A stretch of DNA of 64,000 nucleotides from Pisolithus tinctorius (GCA_024663395.1 JANFAH010000012.1:620001-684000), one strand, 5' to 3'; numbered from the stretch's first letter, positions 49,091 through 60,299 are shown. Notes: generated by a model not told the origin, from the letters alone. Numbers and translations are program-made.

Positions 49091-50823
49091 GTGGGCAGAT
49101 ATGATCTGGGTCATGGATATCAGCTGCAATTCATGTGGGAATGGTGTCCATGGAAAGCTGCTGTTCAGCGGGTGCTGGGGATACCACATCCGCTCAATAC
49201 AGATGGGCGGAAGGCTGGCAATAGTGTGATTAATGCCAAATACACCAAGGGTGCAGCTTGTGAGATCTGGGTCGCTCAAATCAGCTCTGATTCATGCCAG
49301 AATGGTTTCCATGGAAAGCCGCTGTTGAGCGGGTGCTGAGGATACCTCATCCGCTCAATACAGATGGGTGGAAGGCTGGCAATAGTCTAATTAATGGGAA
49401 ATACATCCAGGGTGCAGTGTGTGAGGTCTGGGTCACTCAAATCAGCTCTGATTCATGCCCGACTGGTGTCCATGGAAAGCCGCTGTTGAGCAGGTGCTGA
49501 GGATACCTCATCCGCTCAATACAGATGGGCAGAAGGCTGGCAATAGCCTAATTAATGGGACATACATCCAGGGTGCAGCTTGTGAGGTCTGGGTCACTCA
49601 AATCAGCTCCGATTCATGCCAGACTGGTGTCCATGGAAAGCCGCTGTTGAGCGGGTGCTGTGGATACCTCATCTGCTCAATACAGATGGGTGGAAGGCTG
49701 GCAATAGTCTAATTAATGGGACATACATCCAGGGTGCAGCGTGTGAGGTCTGGGTCACTCAAATCAGCTCCAATTCATGCCAGACTGGTGTCCATGGAAA
49801 GCCGCTGTTGAGCGGGTGCTGCGGATACCTCATCCGCTCAATACAGATGGGCGGAAGGCTGGCAATAGTCTAATTAATGGGACATACATCCAGGGTGCAG
49901 CGTGTGAGGTCTGGGTCACTCAAATCAGCTCCAATTCATGCCAGACTGGTGTCCATGGAAAGCCGCTGTTGAGCGGGTGCTGCGGATACCTCATCCGCTC
50001 AATACAGATGGGCGGAAGGCTGGCAATAGTCTAATTAATGGGACATACATCCCGGGTGCAGCTTGTGAGGTCTGGGTCACTCAAATCAGCTCCGATTCAT
50101 GCCAGAATGGTGTCCATGGAAAGCTGCTGTTCAGCGGGTGCTGGGGATACCACATCCGCTCAATACAGATGAGCGGATGGCTGGCAATAGTGTGATTAAT
50201 GCCAAATACACCAAGGGTGCAGCTTGTGAGATCTGGGTCACTCAAATCAGCTCCAATTCATGCCAGACTGGTGTCCATGCAAAGCCACTGTTGAGCAGGT
50301 GCCAAGGATACCTCATCCGCTCAATACAGATGGGCGGAAGGCTGGAAATAGTCTAATTAATGGGACATACATCCCGGGTGCAGCTTGTCAGGTCTGGGAC
50401 AGGTCTGAGATGCCCAAATCAGCTCCGATTCATGCCAGAATGGTGTCCATGGAAAGCCGCTGTCGAGCGGGTGCTGAGGATACCTCATCCGCCTAATACA
50501 GATGGGCGGAAGGATGGGCAGATGGCTGGCAATAGTCTGATTAATGCTAAATACCCCAAGGGTGCAGCTTGTGAGGTCTGGGTCACTCAAATTAGCTCCA
50601 ATCCATGCCAGAATGGTGTCCATGGCAAGCCAATATTGAGGGGGTGCTGGGGATGCCACATCCGCTCAATGTGGATGGGCGGATGGCTGGCAATAGTCCA
50701 ATTAATGCCAAATACATCCAGACTGCAGCTTGTGAGATCTGGGTCACTCAAATCATCTCCAATTCATGCCAGCATGGTGTCCATTGAAAGCCGCTGTTCA
50801 GTGGGTGCCAGGGATACCACATC
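49091..50823. repeat. Right-arm 161-bp satellite, ~10.8 copies
   Basis: Mirror copy of the left satellite, in the same order of variant units. Order conservation means the arms were copied as a block rather than expanded separately. Confidence 0.92.
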
Positions 50824-51182
50824 CATTAGTGACGGGCCCGTCTTTATGTTTCAACAGGGTACATCTTACTGGGGCTGGGCCTGCCCATATGCTGTGATAA
50901 TATAAATAATACTACTGAAGGGCCCGTCCATATGTTGTGATGCTATACATGAGATTACTGATGGGCCCGTCTTTATGTTTCATCCGAGGTACATCTTACT
51001 GTGGACGGGCCTGTCCATATGTTGTGACAATATAAATTATACTACTGAAGGGCCTGTCCATATGTCGTGATGCTATACATGAGATTACTGATGGGCCCGT
51101 CTTCATGTTTCGTCAGAGGTACATCTTACTGTGGACAGGCCCGTCCATATGTTGTGACTCTATTCAATGATACTAGTGACGG
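50824..51182. repeat. Right-arm GGGCCC array, proximal part
   Basis: About four ~87-bp units continuing the arm. Interrupted at ACGG (51179-51182), which is duplicated at 61266-61269 by the Gypsy insertion. Confidence 0.9.
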
Positions 51183-51836
51183 TGTGAGGAATCCGCATTC
51201 CCTGGACGCGTAAGCCCCTATCATTAACCGTTCCGTGACTACTGTTACGTCCGCTCCCCTCTCGCGTTCACCGTTGTTCACGCGCTACCTTCCCGCGCCC
51301 TCGCTCCCTCTCGCGCAATGCTATACCCGCGGCCGCTGTGCTCCGGTTGTTGTTTTTCCTCGGACTCTTTCTTTTATCACGGTCCCTATTCCTTTAGTGC
51401 TTGTAGTATACCCTCGGCCTCTGTTTGGCCTGTCTTCTGCGTACGCACTGTCGCGCGGCTTTCCTTTACTGTACCCTGTCTTACTTAGGTTCCGGGTTTG
51501 TCCGGACTATAAAACCCTGTACTTAGGTACAGAATGATACCTTTTGGCACTCGGAAGGTCACCACGAGTTTCTTTTCCACTTTGTCTACACCGATCATCT
51601 CGCATACCGCCGCGCACGAACTTCGTATACCGCTCGCACCGCTCGCATCGCCAGTACTACTCCGCGGACCACGCCGCGCACGTCACGAAACACTACCGCT
51701 ACAAAGCGCTGGGTCTCTCCTTCTAGTCCCGACAGTCCAGAATCCCTTGGGACGAACAATTCGTTCCCTTCATTTCTTATTGTTGTTATCTAAGCCATCT
51801 AGCTCGTGTTATACAGCTACTTGGACTTTTCCTACA
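51183..51836 (+). repeat. Gypsy 5' LTR
   Basis: 654 bp. TATAAAA at 51508-51514 is followed by a small hairpin (CTGTACTTAGGTACAG), suggesting transcription starts nearby. It differs from the 3' LTR by two 1-nt deletions (near 51271 and near 51610) in the stretches I compared. Confidence 0.93.
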
Positions 51837-51838
51837 AC

Positions 51839-51856
51839 TGGAGCCCACCGCGAGGG
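51839..51856 (+). promoter_or_regulatory. Primer-binding site
   Basis: TGGAGCCCACCGCGAGGG begins 2 nt after the 5' LTR, with the TGG expected for pairing with the CCA end of a tRNA. I did not identify which tRNA. Confidence 0.6.
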
Positions 51857-52437
51857 ATTCTGCTGTCGCTTCCAGAAGGTCGCTCAGGCGCACCGCCGAA
51901 CGCACCGAACTAGAAAATTTACGCCTGCACTTTCGCAATCTGAACCTGTCAGAAGACTCCGACATTTTCCGCCCTGTTTCACCCGTAACACCGGATCACG
52001 CGCAATTACCCGCTGACATTCCGTGGGTACTACCCGCGATCACTCCTCCTGATACCTCGGCAGATCAGATATCCGTCGCGTCGGATCACCTAGATCTCAC
52101 TGCCCCTGATTTTCCTGGTGGCTTTATCCACTCGACTCCCCGAAGGCCCGAAACCCCGCCATCACCTTTAACACCCGTCACATCATCTGATTCATCATCA
52201 CCGACGCCCTCTTTTTCCCGTCTCTTTGACGCCTCCGAATCTATACCCAGACTCCCAGCTCCATCCGCCACACTGCCGCGACCACTCACTCGGTCGCAGA
52301 CCACCCATCAGCCAATTAGTAACCCGCCAACGCTTCCGCCAGTTCGCTCGCGCACTATACCAACCGCTTCGCACCTCCAACCAATACCCGTTCCACCCGT
52401 CGCCCATCCGGCACCGCCACCACAGGTTAACCCACCA

Positions 52438-54699
52438 ATGGCTAATCCTCAGTTTCAGATGCCGCTCCGCGGGACACAAAACTCACCTAAATTTAGCGGA
52501 GATTCTCCCGCGCAGCTTCCGCGCTACCTCGAAGACATCGACTTCCTCGGTACTCTCGCTGCTCTTGATGACCATGGCAAGATCAAAGCCGCAATCCGCT
52601 ACGCTGACCTCGAAGAAGCCGAGGTCTGGCAAACGCTTCCGGAAGCCGCTCCCGCGGCCGACGACTGGGATGCCTTCGTAGTAGCTGTTAAGGGTTTGTA
52701 CCCTGGCTGCGAGGGTGACGACCGCTACTGCCGTGCAGACTTGCAGTACCTCGTCGAAGAATATCAGTCCAAGCCTATGCGGAACCAGGACGACCTCGGA
52801 GAATACCAGCGGAAATTCGCTAAGATTTCTGCCCTGCTCATTAAAACTAAAAAGCTTGCAGAGACGGAACGGGATTCCATGTTCCTGAATGGCTTCCCGA
52901 AGGCCATCGCAGACCGTATTCGTCATCGACTCTCCATAGTCCGCACCGACCTCCACCCTGACGATCCATACCCGCTCGCAGAAGTTGTCAAAGCTGCCAA
53001 GTTCCTTCTGACAGGATCCGCTCTTCGTAGCGCGGTACCGACGATGGGTACCGCGGCCTCACCAGCTCCACCTCCCTCGTCGGCTTACATGCCGCAAGTG
53101 CCACCTTCTGGTACTGTCGTTAAACAGGAATACAACTTCCAAACACAGCCTCCGCCGCAACAACGCAGACCCGGCTGCGGTTTCTGCGCAGACCCCAACC
53201 ACTGGACGAGGATGTGCGCACTCGTTGAAGTTTATATCCGTGCCGGTAAGATCACGAGAGGTACAGACAACCGTCTCTATCTGGCGGACGGGAGCCGAAT
53301 CCCACGTTTCCCTGAATGTAACTCATTGAGAGAGGCTGTTGACCGCGTCATGGCTGACAGAGACCAGGCCAGCGCGCGTGCTGCGACTCCTGCCGCTCCG
53401 CGCAACGCGGCCGCGCAAGGCACCGCCAACCTCTTCTGCGTTGCTCATCCCGAAATTGACGTGCAGTTGGAGATCCAGCCTTCTGCCTTCTTAAACACCG
53501 TCCAAGATGCCGATGAACCTGTCGCAGACTTAGCCGACCCTGACTTCCAAGCATATGTCGCTCAAGCTTGGGCTACCTACCAAGCGGATAAAGGTAACAA
53601 GGGAGCAGTCATTCCCCGCGGAAAGAAAGCCCGCTTCGACGGAGTTGAAATCACAGCTCGACCCGCGGCACGTCCTGCCAACCCCCCACGAGTCGACCCG
53701 CGCGCAGCCACTGTTGAAGAGGAAATCATTTCCCCTGGTGTTCAAAGTTCGCGTGCCGCTCGCCAGGCATCCGAGCCCTCCACACTTGCACCAACATCTA
53801 CCGCTACGAAACCATATGTTCCTCCGACTAATCCGGCTCCAACGCCCGCGCGCAAGGACCCCGTTCCCGCGGCAATTGCTCCGTCACAGACACCGTACCC
53901 AGCAGCTCGCAATCAAAACCAGTACCGTTACTCGTTCCCTCTCGAAGACGAAGCCGCGCCCAAGCGTATCGTGGAGCGCGTACTCGAAACCAGCGTTGCC
54001 ATGCCAGTCAAAGAATTATTTGCAGTAGCCCCAGAGTTTCGCAAACAGTTCAGAGACATCACCATGGCGAAACGCGTCACCACAAACGAGATTGAGGTAG
54101 TTCGTAGCGACGATGAAGAAGGAGTACAAGTGAATGAACTGACCGGCCGCGATCCTCAAAGAACCGCGCGCGAATACGGAGACCGCGTTATCCGCGGTGA
54201 CGACGGCTCCATCGTAGCTCACCACACTCTGCCGCTCCGCTGCATCGAAGCTAAGGTCCCCGGAACCGACGTCACAATCAACTGCGTACTAGATTCCGGT
54301 TCGGAAATCATCGCCATGCCCAGGCGCGTTTGGGAAAAGATCGGACTCCCTTTGCGCTGCGATCATCTCATGACTATGACGTCTGCTAACATGTCTAAAG
54401 ACACTACTGTAGGCGTACTAGAGAACCTGAAACTCGACTTCGGCGCTGGGCCAGTCATGCTACAGGTTCAAGTAATTGAGCATGCCAACTTCGACATGCT
54501 CCTCGGACGTCCGTTCATTTGCCTTATGAGTGCGGTAACAAACGATTATCCCGACGGCGGACAGCGGATTACTCTCCGAGACCCGAACGACGGCCGCGAG
54601 TACACTTTGCCCACGCGCCCGTGGCGCGAGGGCTGTCCGCGCTGCAAGTGCGGCAAGCACTGCCATAGCCACCAAAGTATAGTCGAATGGGGTTTTTGA
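52438..54699 (+). CDS. gag: Gypsy Gag-protease polyprotein
   Basis: 753 codons from the first ATG. A retrotransposon Gag-like helical region spans residues ~18-195. A CCHC zinc knuckle (CGFCADPNHWTRMC) at 247-260 binds RNA. A Pro/Ala-rich linker follows, then a retropepsin-type protease with CVLDSGSEIIAMP near 616-628 and DMLLGRPF further on. The same frame is open without interruption upstream to 51727 (237 codons) and encodes a plausible helical stretch (ELENLRLHFRNLNL) but has no ATG, so the real start may be upstream through splicing or a non-AUG codon. The frame ends with TGA at 54697, overlapped by pol in the -1 frame. It forms the particle and processes the polyprotein. Confidence 0.88.
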   Translation: MANPQFQMPLRGTQNSPKFSGDSPAQLPRYLEDIDFLGTLAALDDHGKIKAAIRYADLEEAEVWQTLPEAAPAADDWDAFVVAVKGLYPGCEGDDRYCRADLQYLVEEYQSKPMRNQDDLGEYQRKFAKISALLIKTKKLAETERDSMFLNGFPKAIADRIRHRLSIVRTDLHPDDPYPLAEVVKAAKFLLTGSALRSAVPTMGTAASPAPPPSSAYMPQVPPSGTVVKQEYNFQTQPPPQQRRPGCGFCADPNHWTRMCALVEVYIRAGKITRGTDNRLYLADGSRIPRFPECNSLREAVDRVMADRDQASARAATPAAPRNAAAQGTANLFCVAHPEIDVQLEIQPSAFLNTVQDADEPVADLADPDFQAYVAQAWATYQADKGNKGAVIPRGKKARFDGVEITARPAARPANPPRVDPRAATVEEEIISPGVQSSRAARQASEPSTLAPTSTATKPYVPPTNPAPTPARKDPVPAAIAPSQTPYPAARNQNQYRYSFPLEDEAAPKRIVERVLETSVAMPVKELFAVAPEFRKQFRDITMAKRVTTNEIEVVRSDDEEGVQVNELTGRDPQRTAREYGDRVIRGDDGSIVAHHTLPLRCIEAKVPGTDVTINCVLDSGSEIIAMPRRVWEKIGLPLRCDHLMTMTSANMSKDTTVGVLENLKLDFGAGPVMLQVQVIEHANFDMLLGRPFICLMSAVTNDYPDGGQRITLRDPNDGREYTLPTRPWREGCPRCKCGKHCHSHQSIVEWGF

Positions 54700-56288
54700 A
54701 TATCGATGATCCACCAAACGGTCGGGGAGAGCCTACTAAAACGTCCTGTTTCCTGTTTAGCCGCTGTTATCCGTTCCTCAGTCCTACTGTCTCATCCCTA
54801 GCCTTCACTTCGACGAACTTCTCTTCGCCCGCGGCACCCGTCCCGCGGAACATACCCACCGGAATACCCTCGCCTGCTTTCACTTTCCTCTCTTCCACTC
54901 AGACAATACTAAACCCCTCTGCTATAGCCGCATTCGGCAGCGTTTATCAAATAGATCCCGCAGTTCACACCCTCATTTACAAGCCGGTTGCCAAGAAGGT
55001 TCGGACGGTACCTGCCCCGATGACGGAAGAGTACCGCATCGTGCGCAGCCTGCCTGACGACCCGCTTGCTGGTCTTCAACCACTTCCAACCCATCCACCA
55101 GACTTCGCTCCGGGCACCCGCTTCACCGCCGAACGGGCCGCGGAACTCGACCTCGATCCCGCGGATTGGCTTTGGCCAGAAGAACTTAAACTCGTAACTT
55201 GGCTCGTTTCGGTCCATGAGCTCGCATTCGCTTGGGACATTACAGAGCGCGGACACCTAGACGAACGCTATTTTCCGCCAGTAAAGATTCCTACGATTCC
55301 GCACACGCCTTGGGTCCAACGCAATATCCCTATCCCGAACGCGATCCATGCCCAAGTCATAGACATGATTAAAGATCGCATCAAGTCAGGCATGTATGAA
55401 CCTTCTACAGCGGCTTACCGCTCCCGCTGGTTCTGCGTAGTAAAGAAAGACGGAAAATCTCTTCGCCTTGTGCATGACTTACAGCCCCTGAATGCAGTGA
55501 CCATCCGCGATGCGTCCGTTCCGCCCTTCGTAGAACACCTCGCAGAATCCTTTGCTGGATATGCAGTGTATGCGATGATGGACCTCTACTCCGGGTATGA
55601 CCAGCGCGCACTTCACGTGGATTCCCGCGACCTCACCACCTTCGGTACCCCCCTCGGACCACATCGGCTTACTACTCTGCCGCAGGGTCATGCGAATGCG
55701 GTACAGGTATACCAGGGAGATACTGCATTTGTGCTCCAGGATGAGATCCCACACCATACCCTGCCTTTCATAGATGACGTCCCCGTGAAATCCGAGACCA
55801 CCCGCTATCAGCGCGCAGACGGCTCCTATGAGACTATCCCGGAGAATCCTGGGATTCGGAAATTTATCTGGAATCACTGTATAGTCGTTAACCGTATCCT
55901 TCAGCGTTTGCAGAACGTCGGAGCCACCGTCTCGGCAAAGAAGTTCGTGCTAGCCGCTCCGTCCGCTGTGATCGTTGGGCACAAGTGCACCTTTGAAGGT
56001 CGCATTCCTGAAGAAAGCAAAGTGCAGAAGATCCGCGACTGGCCCGAGTGCCGCAACCTGACACAGGTCCGCGGTTTCCTCGGTGTCTGCGGAGTGCTAC
56101 GCATCTTCATCAAAGATTTCGCCAAGATTGCGCGGCCGCTAGTCGCGCTCACGCGGAAAGACGTACCATTCACATGGGACGAGCCGCAACGCGCTGCCAT
56201 GCAACGCCTCAAAGATGAAATTGTAAAGTCCCCCGCACTCCGAAGAATCGACTACGAGTGCGGTCGCGAAGTAGTTCTAGCAGGTTGA
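54687..56288 (+). CDS. pol: Gypsy reverse transcriptase part of Pol
   Basis: 533 codons in the -1 frame relative to gag. The polymerase core runs from about residue 210 (TPWVQRNIPIPNAIHAQVID) through RLVHDLQPLNAVTIRDASVP and YAMMDLYSGYDQRALH to the active-site box FIDDVPVK at 361-368 (two Asp present) and the connection segment (VRGFLGVCGVLRIFIKDFAK, LTRKDVPFTWDEPQ). It ends at a TGA (56286-56288) just where RNase H should begin; the protein continues in the next frame after one surplus base. Copies the element RNA into DNA in the particle. Confidence 0.88.
   Translation: MGFLNIDDPPNGRGEPTKTSCFLFSRCYPFLSPTVSSLAFTSTNFSSPAAPVPRNIPTGIPSPAFTFLSSTQTILNPSAIAAFGSVYQIDPAVHTLIYKPVAKKVRTVPAPMTEEYRIVRSLPDDPLAGLQPLPTHPPDFAPGTRFTAERAAELDLDPADWLWPEELKLVTWLVSVHELAFAWDITERGHLDERYFPPVKIPTIPHTPWVQRNIPIPNAIHAQVIDMIKDRIKSGMYEPSTAAYRSRWFCVVKKDGKSLRLVHDLQPLNAVTIRDASVPPFVEHLAESFAGYAVYAMMDLYSGYDQRALHVDSRDLTTFGTPLGPHRLTTLPQGHANAVQVYQGDTAFVLQDEIPHHTLPFIDDVPVKSETTRYQRADGSYETIPENPGIRKFIWNHCIVVNRILQRLQNVGATVSAKKFVLAAPSAVIVGHKCTFEGRIPEESKVQKIRDWPECRNLTQVRGFLGVCGVLRIFIKDFAKIARPLVALTRKDVPFTWDEPQRAAMQRLKDEIVKSPALRRIDYECGREVVLAG
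54690..54696 (+). promoter_or_regulatory. Putative -1 frameshift slippery site
   Basis: GGGTTTT lies in the gag frame as G GGT TTT and is followed at once by the gag stop TGA. Slipping back one base gives GGG TTT TTG and enters the open pol frame. This is the XXXYYYZ pattern of programmed -1 frameshifting; a downstream pseudoknot was not demonstrated. Confidence 0.65.
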
Positions 56289-58299
56289 CACATCGGTCAT
56301 CGCAGTTGGCTACATCCTCTACCAGCTTGGCGAAGATGGCAGACGGTACCCAAGTCGCTTCGGATCCATCACCCTCAATGAAGTGGAAAGCCGCTACTCC
56401 CAGGCCAAGCTTGAGTTGTACGGTCTCTTCCGCGCGTTGCGCGCGGTACGCGTATACATCTTCGGCCTCACTAACTTCACTGTGGAGGTAGATGCGAAGT
56501 ATATTAAGGGTATGATAAATAACCCAGATCTGCAGCCTAACGCGACGATCAATCGCTGGATCGCTGGCGTCCTCCTTTTCTCGTTCAAACTCGTCCACGT
56601 TCCCGCGGATAGGCATGCCGGCCCTGATGGCTTATCCCGCCGTCCGCGGTCGGAGCTCGACCCGCCCGAGGATGACGACCATGAGGATTGGCTGGACCGT
56701 TTTTACTCTTTCTCTACACAGGTCGTCAATGACCGCCCGCCTCCTATGTCACTCTCCAGTCAAGATCGCCATTCCCTACCGCCACCCGCTTACCATCGGG
56801 CGAGCCTCCCGCCGCCTGCATCCTTCTATCTCGCATTCTCTGCGACTGCTGATGCTAATAACCCTTCCGATACCCCAGACGACCCTGCAATTCCGCGGTC
56901 CGCGAAAGCTCGGGCACGTGAGGCAAAGATAGAAATGATCCGCGCATTCCTCGCGACCCGCGAGCGACCTCCTGACCTTACTGATGCGCAGTACTCATCC
57001 TTCTTTAATTCGGCCAGCCGCTTCTTCCTCCTAGATGGTAACTTATGGCGTAGAGAACCGCACGGACGGCACCAGCTAGTCGTCGACGAATCCAAGCGGT
57101 ATCGTCTCATCAAAGAAGCGCATGACGACCTCGGACACAAGGGGGTCTTCACGGTCCGCACGCGCCTTCTCCTTCGCTTCTGGTGGCCTCTTCTTGTCGA
57201 GGATGTGAAGTGGTATGTTCGCACTTGTCACGAATGCCAGATCCGCCAGACGCAGAAGCTTCATATCCCCCCCACTGTACCCATGATAGGGGGCCTGTTT
57301 CATAAAGCTCACATTGACACGATGCTGATGCCCAAAGCCGGCGGCTACCGCTACATAGTACAGGCTCGTTGCGCGCTCACCTCATACCCCGAATGGCGCA
57401 TGTTGCGCGCGGAAAATAGTACCGCGCTCGCGTCCTTCATCTTCGAGGATATCCTATGCCGCTGGGGTCCGCTCACTGAGATTGTCACCGACAACGGTCC
57501 CGCGTTCGTCCAAGCTTTAGATGCCCTAGCCGCGCAATATCATATCCGTCACATCCGTATCTCTCCTTACAACTCTCAGGCTAACGGCATTGTAGAGCGC
57601 CGCCACTATGATGTTCGCGAGGCTATCATGAAGAGCTGCGAGAACGATGATCGCCGCTGGCACACCGTCGCGCACTCCGTCTTCTGGGCCGAGCGGGTCA
57701 CCATTCTGAAGTCTACGGGTTTATCCCCTTACTTCATGGTGCATGGTGTCGAGCCGCTGTTTCCATTTGATCTCGCTGAGGCTACCTTCCTCTTACCCCT
57801 GTCCCGCGATGATGCAACACCGCTGACTACCGCAGAACTGATTGCTTGGCGTGCGCGCCAGCTACAGAAGCGTCAGGATGATTTAGATCAGGTCCGCGGC
57901 AACGTCCTCCGCGCACGATTCCAGTCTATCCAACAGTTCGAAACCGCCTTTCAGCATCGCATCAAAGACCATAACTTCGCTCCCGGCACCCTCGTGCTCG
58001 TTCGCAACTCCCGCGTAGAGAAAGAACTGAACCGGAAGACAAAGCCGCGGTACACCGGTCCCATGGTTGTCCTTCGTCGGACCACTGGGGGCTCGTACCT
58101 ACTGGCCGAGCTGGATGGCTCCATCTCCAAACTCCGCTTCGCTGCATTCCGCTTACTTCCCTACCACCCGCGGTCTCAGACCCGCGCAACCGTGACTCGC
58201 ATTACTGGGCTAGATGATGAAGAACTAGACCACCTTCTAGAAGAGGCTGAGGATGACCCCACTGATGATGATGTGGAGGCTTTCTCCGCGGACAGCTGA
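56289..58299 (+). CDS. pol: Gypsy RNase H and integrase part of Pol
   Basis: Continuation of pol in the +1 frame; its first ATG (56383) is internal, so there is no independent start. RNase H begins with VDTSVIAVGYIL and includes VEVDAKYIKGMI. Counting from 56383, the integrase zinc-binding HHCC is H247, H252, C282 and C285. The catalytic triad is D312 (HIDTM), D370 (VTDNGPAF) and E405 (NGIVERRH). A GPY/F-like domain (KPRYTGPMVVLRRTTGGSYLL) follows near 555-575, and there is no chromodomain. The tail is acidic. All catalytic residues are present, so only the 1-nt shift at about 56283 disables or regulates the polyprotein. Confidence 0.88.
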
Positions 58300-59185
58300 C
58301 TATCCGTCCTTTCCAGTATCCACAGCTTGTGCATCGCGCTATTCCCCCGTACCCTCTTCTCCCACGATACCCATACCCCTTTCCGCGGCCTCGCCCGCCT
58401 CCCCGCGGCTTCCTCTACTGCACTCGTTCCTTCCCCCATGCTGACTGGGGACAGTCAGCGTTCAAAGTCCCCCGCAGGGGTGACCAGCATACCACTTGAT
58501 TCACCCGATACACCCGATATCAGACATAGTTCGTTTCCCTTTATCTGTTTTACCCCGGGTTTCGTCCGGAGACCTCTATTCCACCCCGGGTTTCGTCCGG
58601 TGATTCTACTGATAGCTAGTCCTTCAAAAAACATACAAACCGCTTACAAAAAGTCCAAAACCGTCCAGAAAAATAACAAAACACCGAATAAGTATATAGC
58701 CAAAACAACGTCTCTCCTATCTCTCTTACTAGTCTCGCTGATGCCGTCCCCGGCCGCCCTATACCACGGGTCCTCTCAACCACCCCGCGCATTTCCTCTT
58801 CGATCGCGCAGTCAGCGTGCGCCCCTTGATCTACTTTTCTTTCAAATCTCCTTCCGTCTCCTTACATTTGATACACAAAGACCGTCCCAGCTACCCAATA
58901 AACAGTCCCTTCGCTTCCTCTTCAAGAGTCCGTCACATCCTACCATCAAGATCGCTTCACGAGGACTTACCGTTGAGAGAAGTCAAAAGTCGCACGAAGA
59001 AGACAAGTCGGGCGGTACCCCGCGCATCATATCCTGCTGCGGCCGCACTATCCCGCGGGACATCACCAAGCACTCCGAGTCGTTCGCAACTTCGCACAGA
59101 AGCAAGAAGAGCGGTATGTTTAGCGCGGTATGCGCTGACATGCGGTTGGGACAGTACAACGAATCTGGACTAACTACAAACGTTC
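58300..59185. other. Gypsy cargo flank: stem-loop copy and a 17-bp tandem repeat
   Basis: The region after the integrase stop contains the first copy of a 38-bp stem-loop motif at 58441-58478 and two copies of CCCCGGGTTTCGTCCGG at 58553-58569 and 58584-58600. The + strand is open but shows no domain. It would serve as the 3' untranslated region of the antisense gene. Confidence 0.6.
58441..58478 (+). repeat. Stem-loop direct repeat, copy 1
   Basis: CTGACTGGGGACAGTCAGCG, continuing with AAAGTCCCCCGCAGG. It contains the palindrome CTGACTGGGGACAGTCAG and a GGGGAC/GTCCCC stem. Copy 2 abuts the 3' LTR at 60573-60609. Differences between the copies leave the GGGGAC/GTCCCC stem intact. Confidence 0.8.
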
Positions 59186-60299
59186 CTATTCCACCCCAAT
59201 CTTCTCCAGAGCCTCGGCGAGCTGATCGACGCGCACCTGCAGGCGAAGGTATGCTGCCTGCGACTCCGCGGCTTCGGCTCGCAGCAGCCTCAGCGATTGC
59301 GAGAGGTCTGCCGCGACCTTGGCATCGAGCCGACTGCGCACAGGCGCCTTCCCCTTCGCGCGCGTGTGGCTCTCGACCACTTCCACCTCGTCGTCGTCGT
59401 CGTCGTCGTCAACGGTCCTCTTGGAAGGGCCGGCCTTCGCGGTCTTCGAGGCCCGCGCTGCTCGCCGTTAACTTTGCACCTCCCGAAGTGGGGTCGTTAC
59501 TTACCGACCGAAGCGCCTGCCTGCGCCTTCTTTCCTGCGGCCTTCGTCGACTTCTCGCACCCCTGCTTCATTCGCGCACAGCAGTCGCACGTCCGCCCAA
59601 CGGGTCCGATGCAGGCCGTCTTCTTCACCGTGCACCGCGCGCACGGGACCTTGTGGAGGATCGAGCCGGGAGGAACGACGATCTTAGGCTCGTCCTCGTC
59701 TTCGCTCTCTGCCACCGTTTGCCGCGATCGCTTAGGACTTCAGTGTTAGCCGCTACCGCACCATCCAGATTCCGGACTTACCTTCCGAACCGGACGGGAC
59801 ACCACTTCGACGTGCGACATTTTCTCTGTCATCACCGGCACTTCGGCACTGGTACCCTGCTCGACGACAGCCTGCGCGACCGCCTCTTCCATCCGCACGT
59901 CCTCGTCGGCTCTCCCCCGCGCGATCTCCTCGGACACCCACCTCTCATAGGCCTCGTCGGCCTCCGCTACCGCGGGACCATCCGCCGCGTCTATTTTGGT
60001 GTCGATTCCCAACGCTCGCCCGCGCTCGACGAGGGGGAACACTTCTCCCTGGAGAACAGTCAGTACTGTGAGCCCAAAAGGCGTTGGACACTTACTGTCC
60101 TCTGCTCCCATCTGCGCATCCACATTACCTTCTCCTCCCACATTTCCTCCTTGTCATCCGGGAGGCACTTGGCCTCAGCGACCAGAGCCGCGGAGGTGGC
60201 AACGAACTTCTCCCTCAGCGAGGTCTTCTCTGCTTCGATCGGGTCGGGGGTGGCTGCGCGTACGAGCTGGGAGAGACGAGGGGCACGGCCAGCAGACAT
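59186..60299 (-). CDS. Antisense four-exon Cys-rich, coiled-coil protein carried by Gypsy
   Basis: Model: exons 60299-60096, 60048-59782, 59730-59505 and 59457-59186; 969 nt, 322 residues. Introns are 47, 51 and 47 nt, with GTAAGT donors and CTGAC, CTAAC and TTAAC branch sites, and the frame is kept across all three. Exon 1 starts MSAGRAPRLSQLVRAATP. Exon 2 is acidic and helical. Exon 3 has a Cys cluster (PCARCTVKKTACIGPVGRTC then DCCARMKQGCEKS) reminiscent of Zn2Cys6-type clusters. Exon 4 has an Asp run, a basic patch and a helix with heptad character (LRLLRAEAAESQAAYLRLQV). A TATATAAT lies at 60384-60377, 78 nt before the ATG. It lies between pol and the 3' LTR on the other strand. DNA-binding function is only suggested by the Cys cluster; a captured host gene or an element regulator are both possible. 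Confidence 0.72.

Noticed and set aside
45278..50905. Overlapping 60-181 codon frames on both strands in the 161-bp satellite
   Set aside because: They recur every 161 bp, overlap one another and are mirrored; they are by-products of a repeat whose length is not a multiple of three, with no domain.
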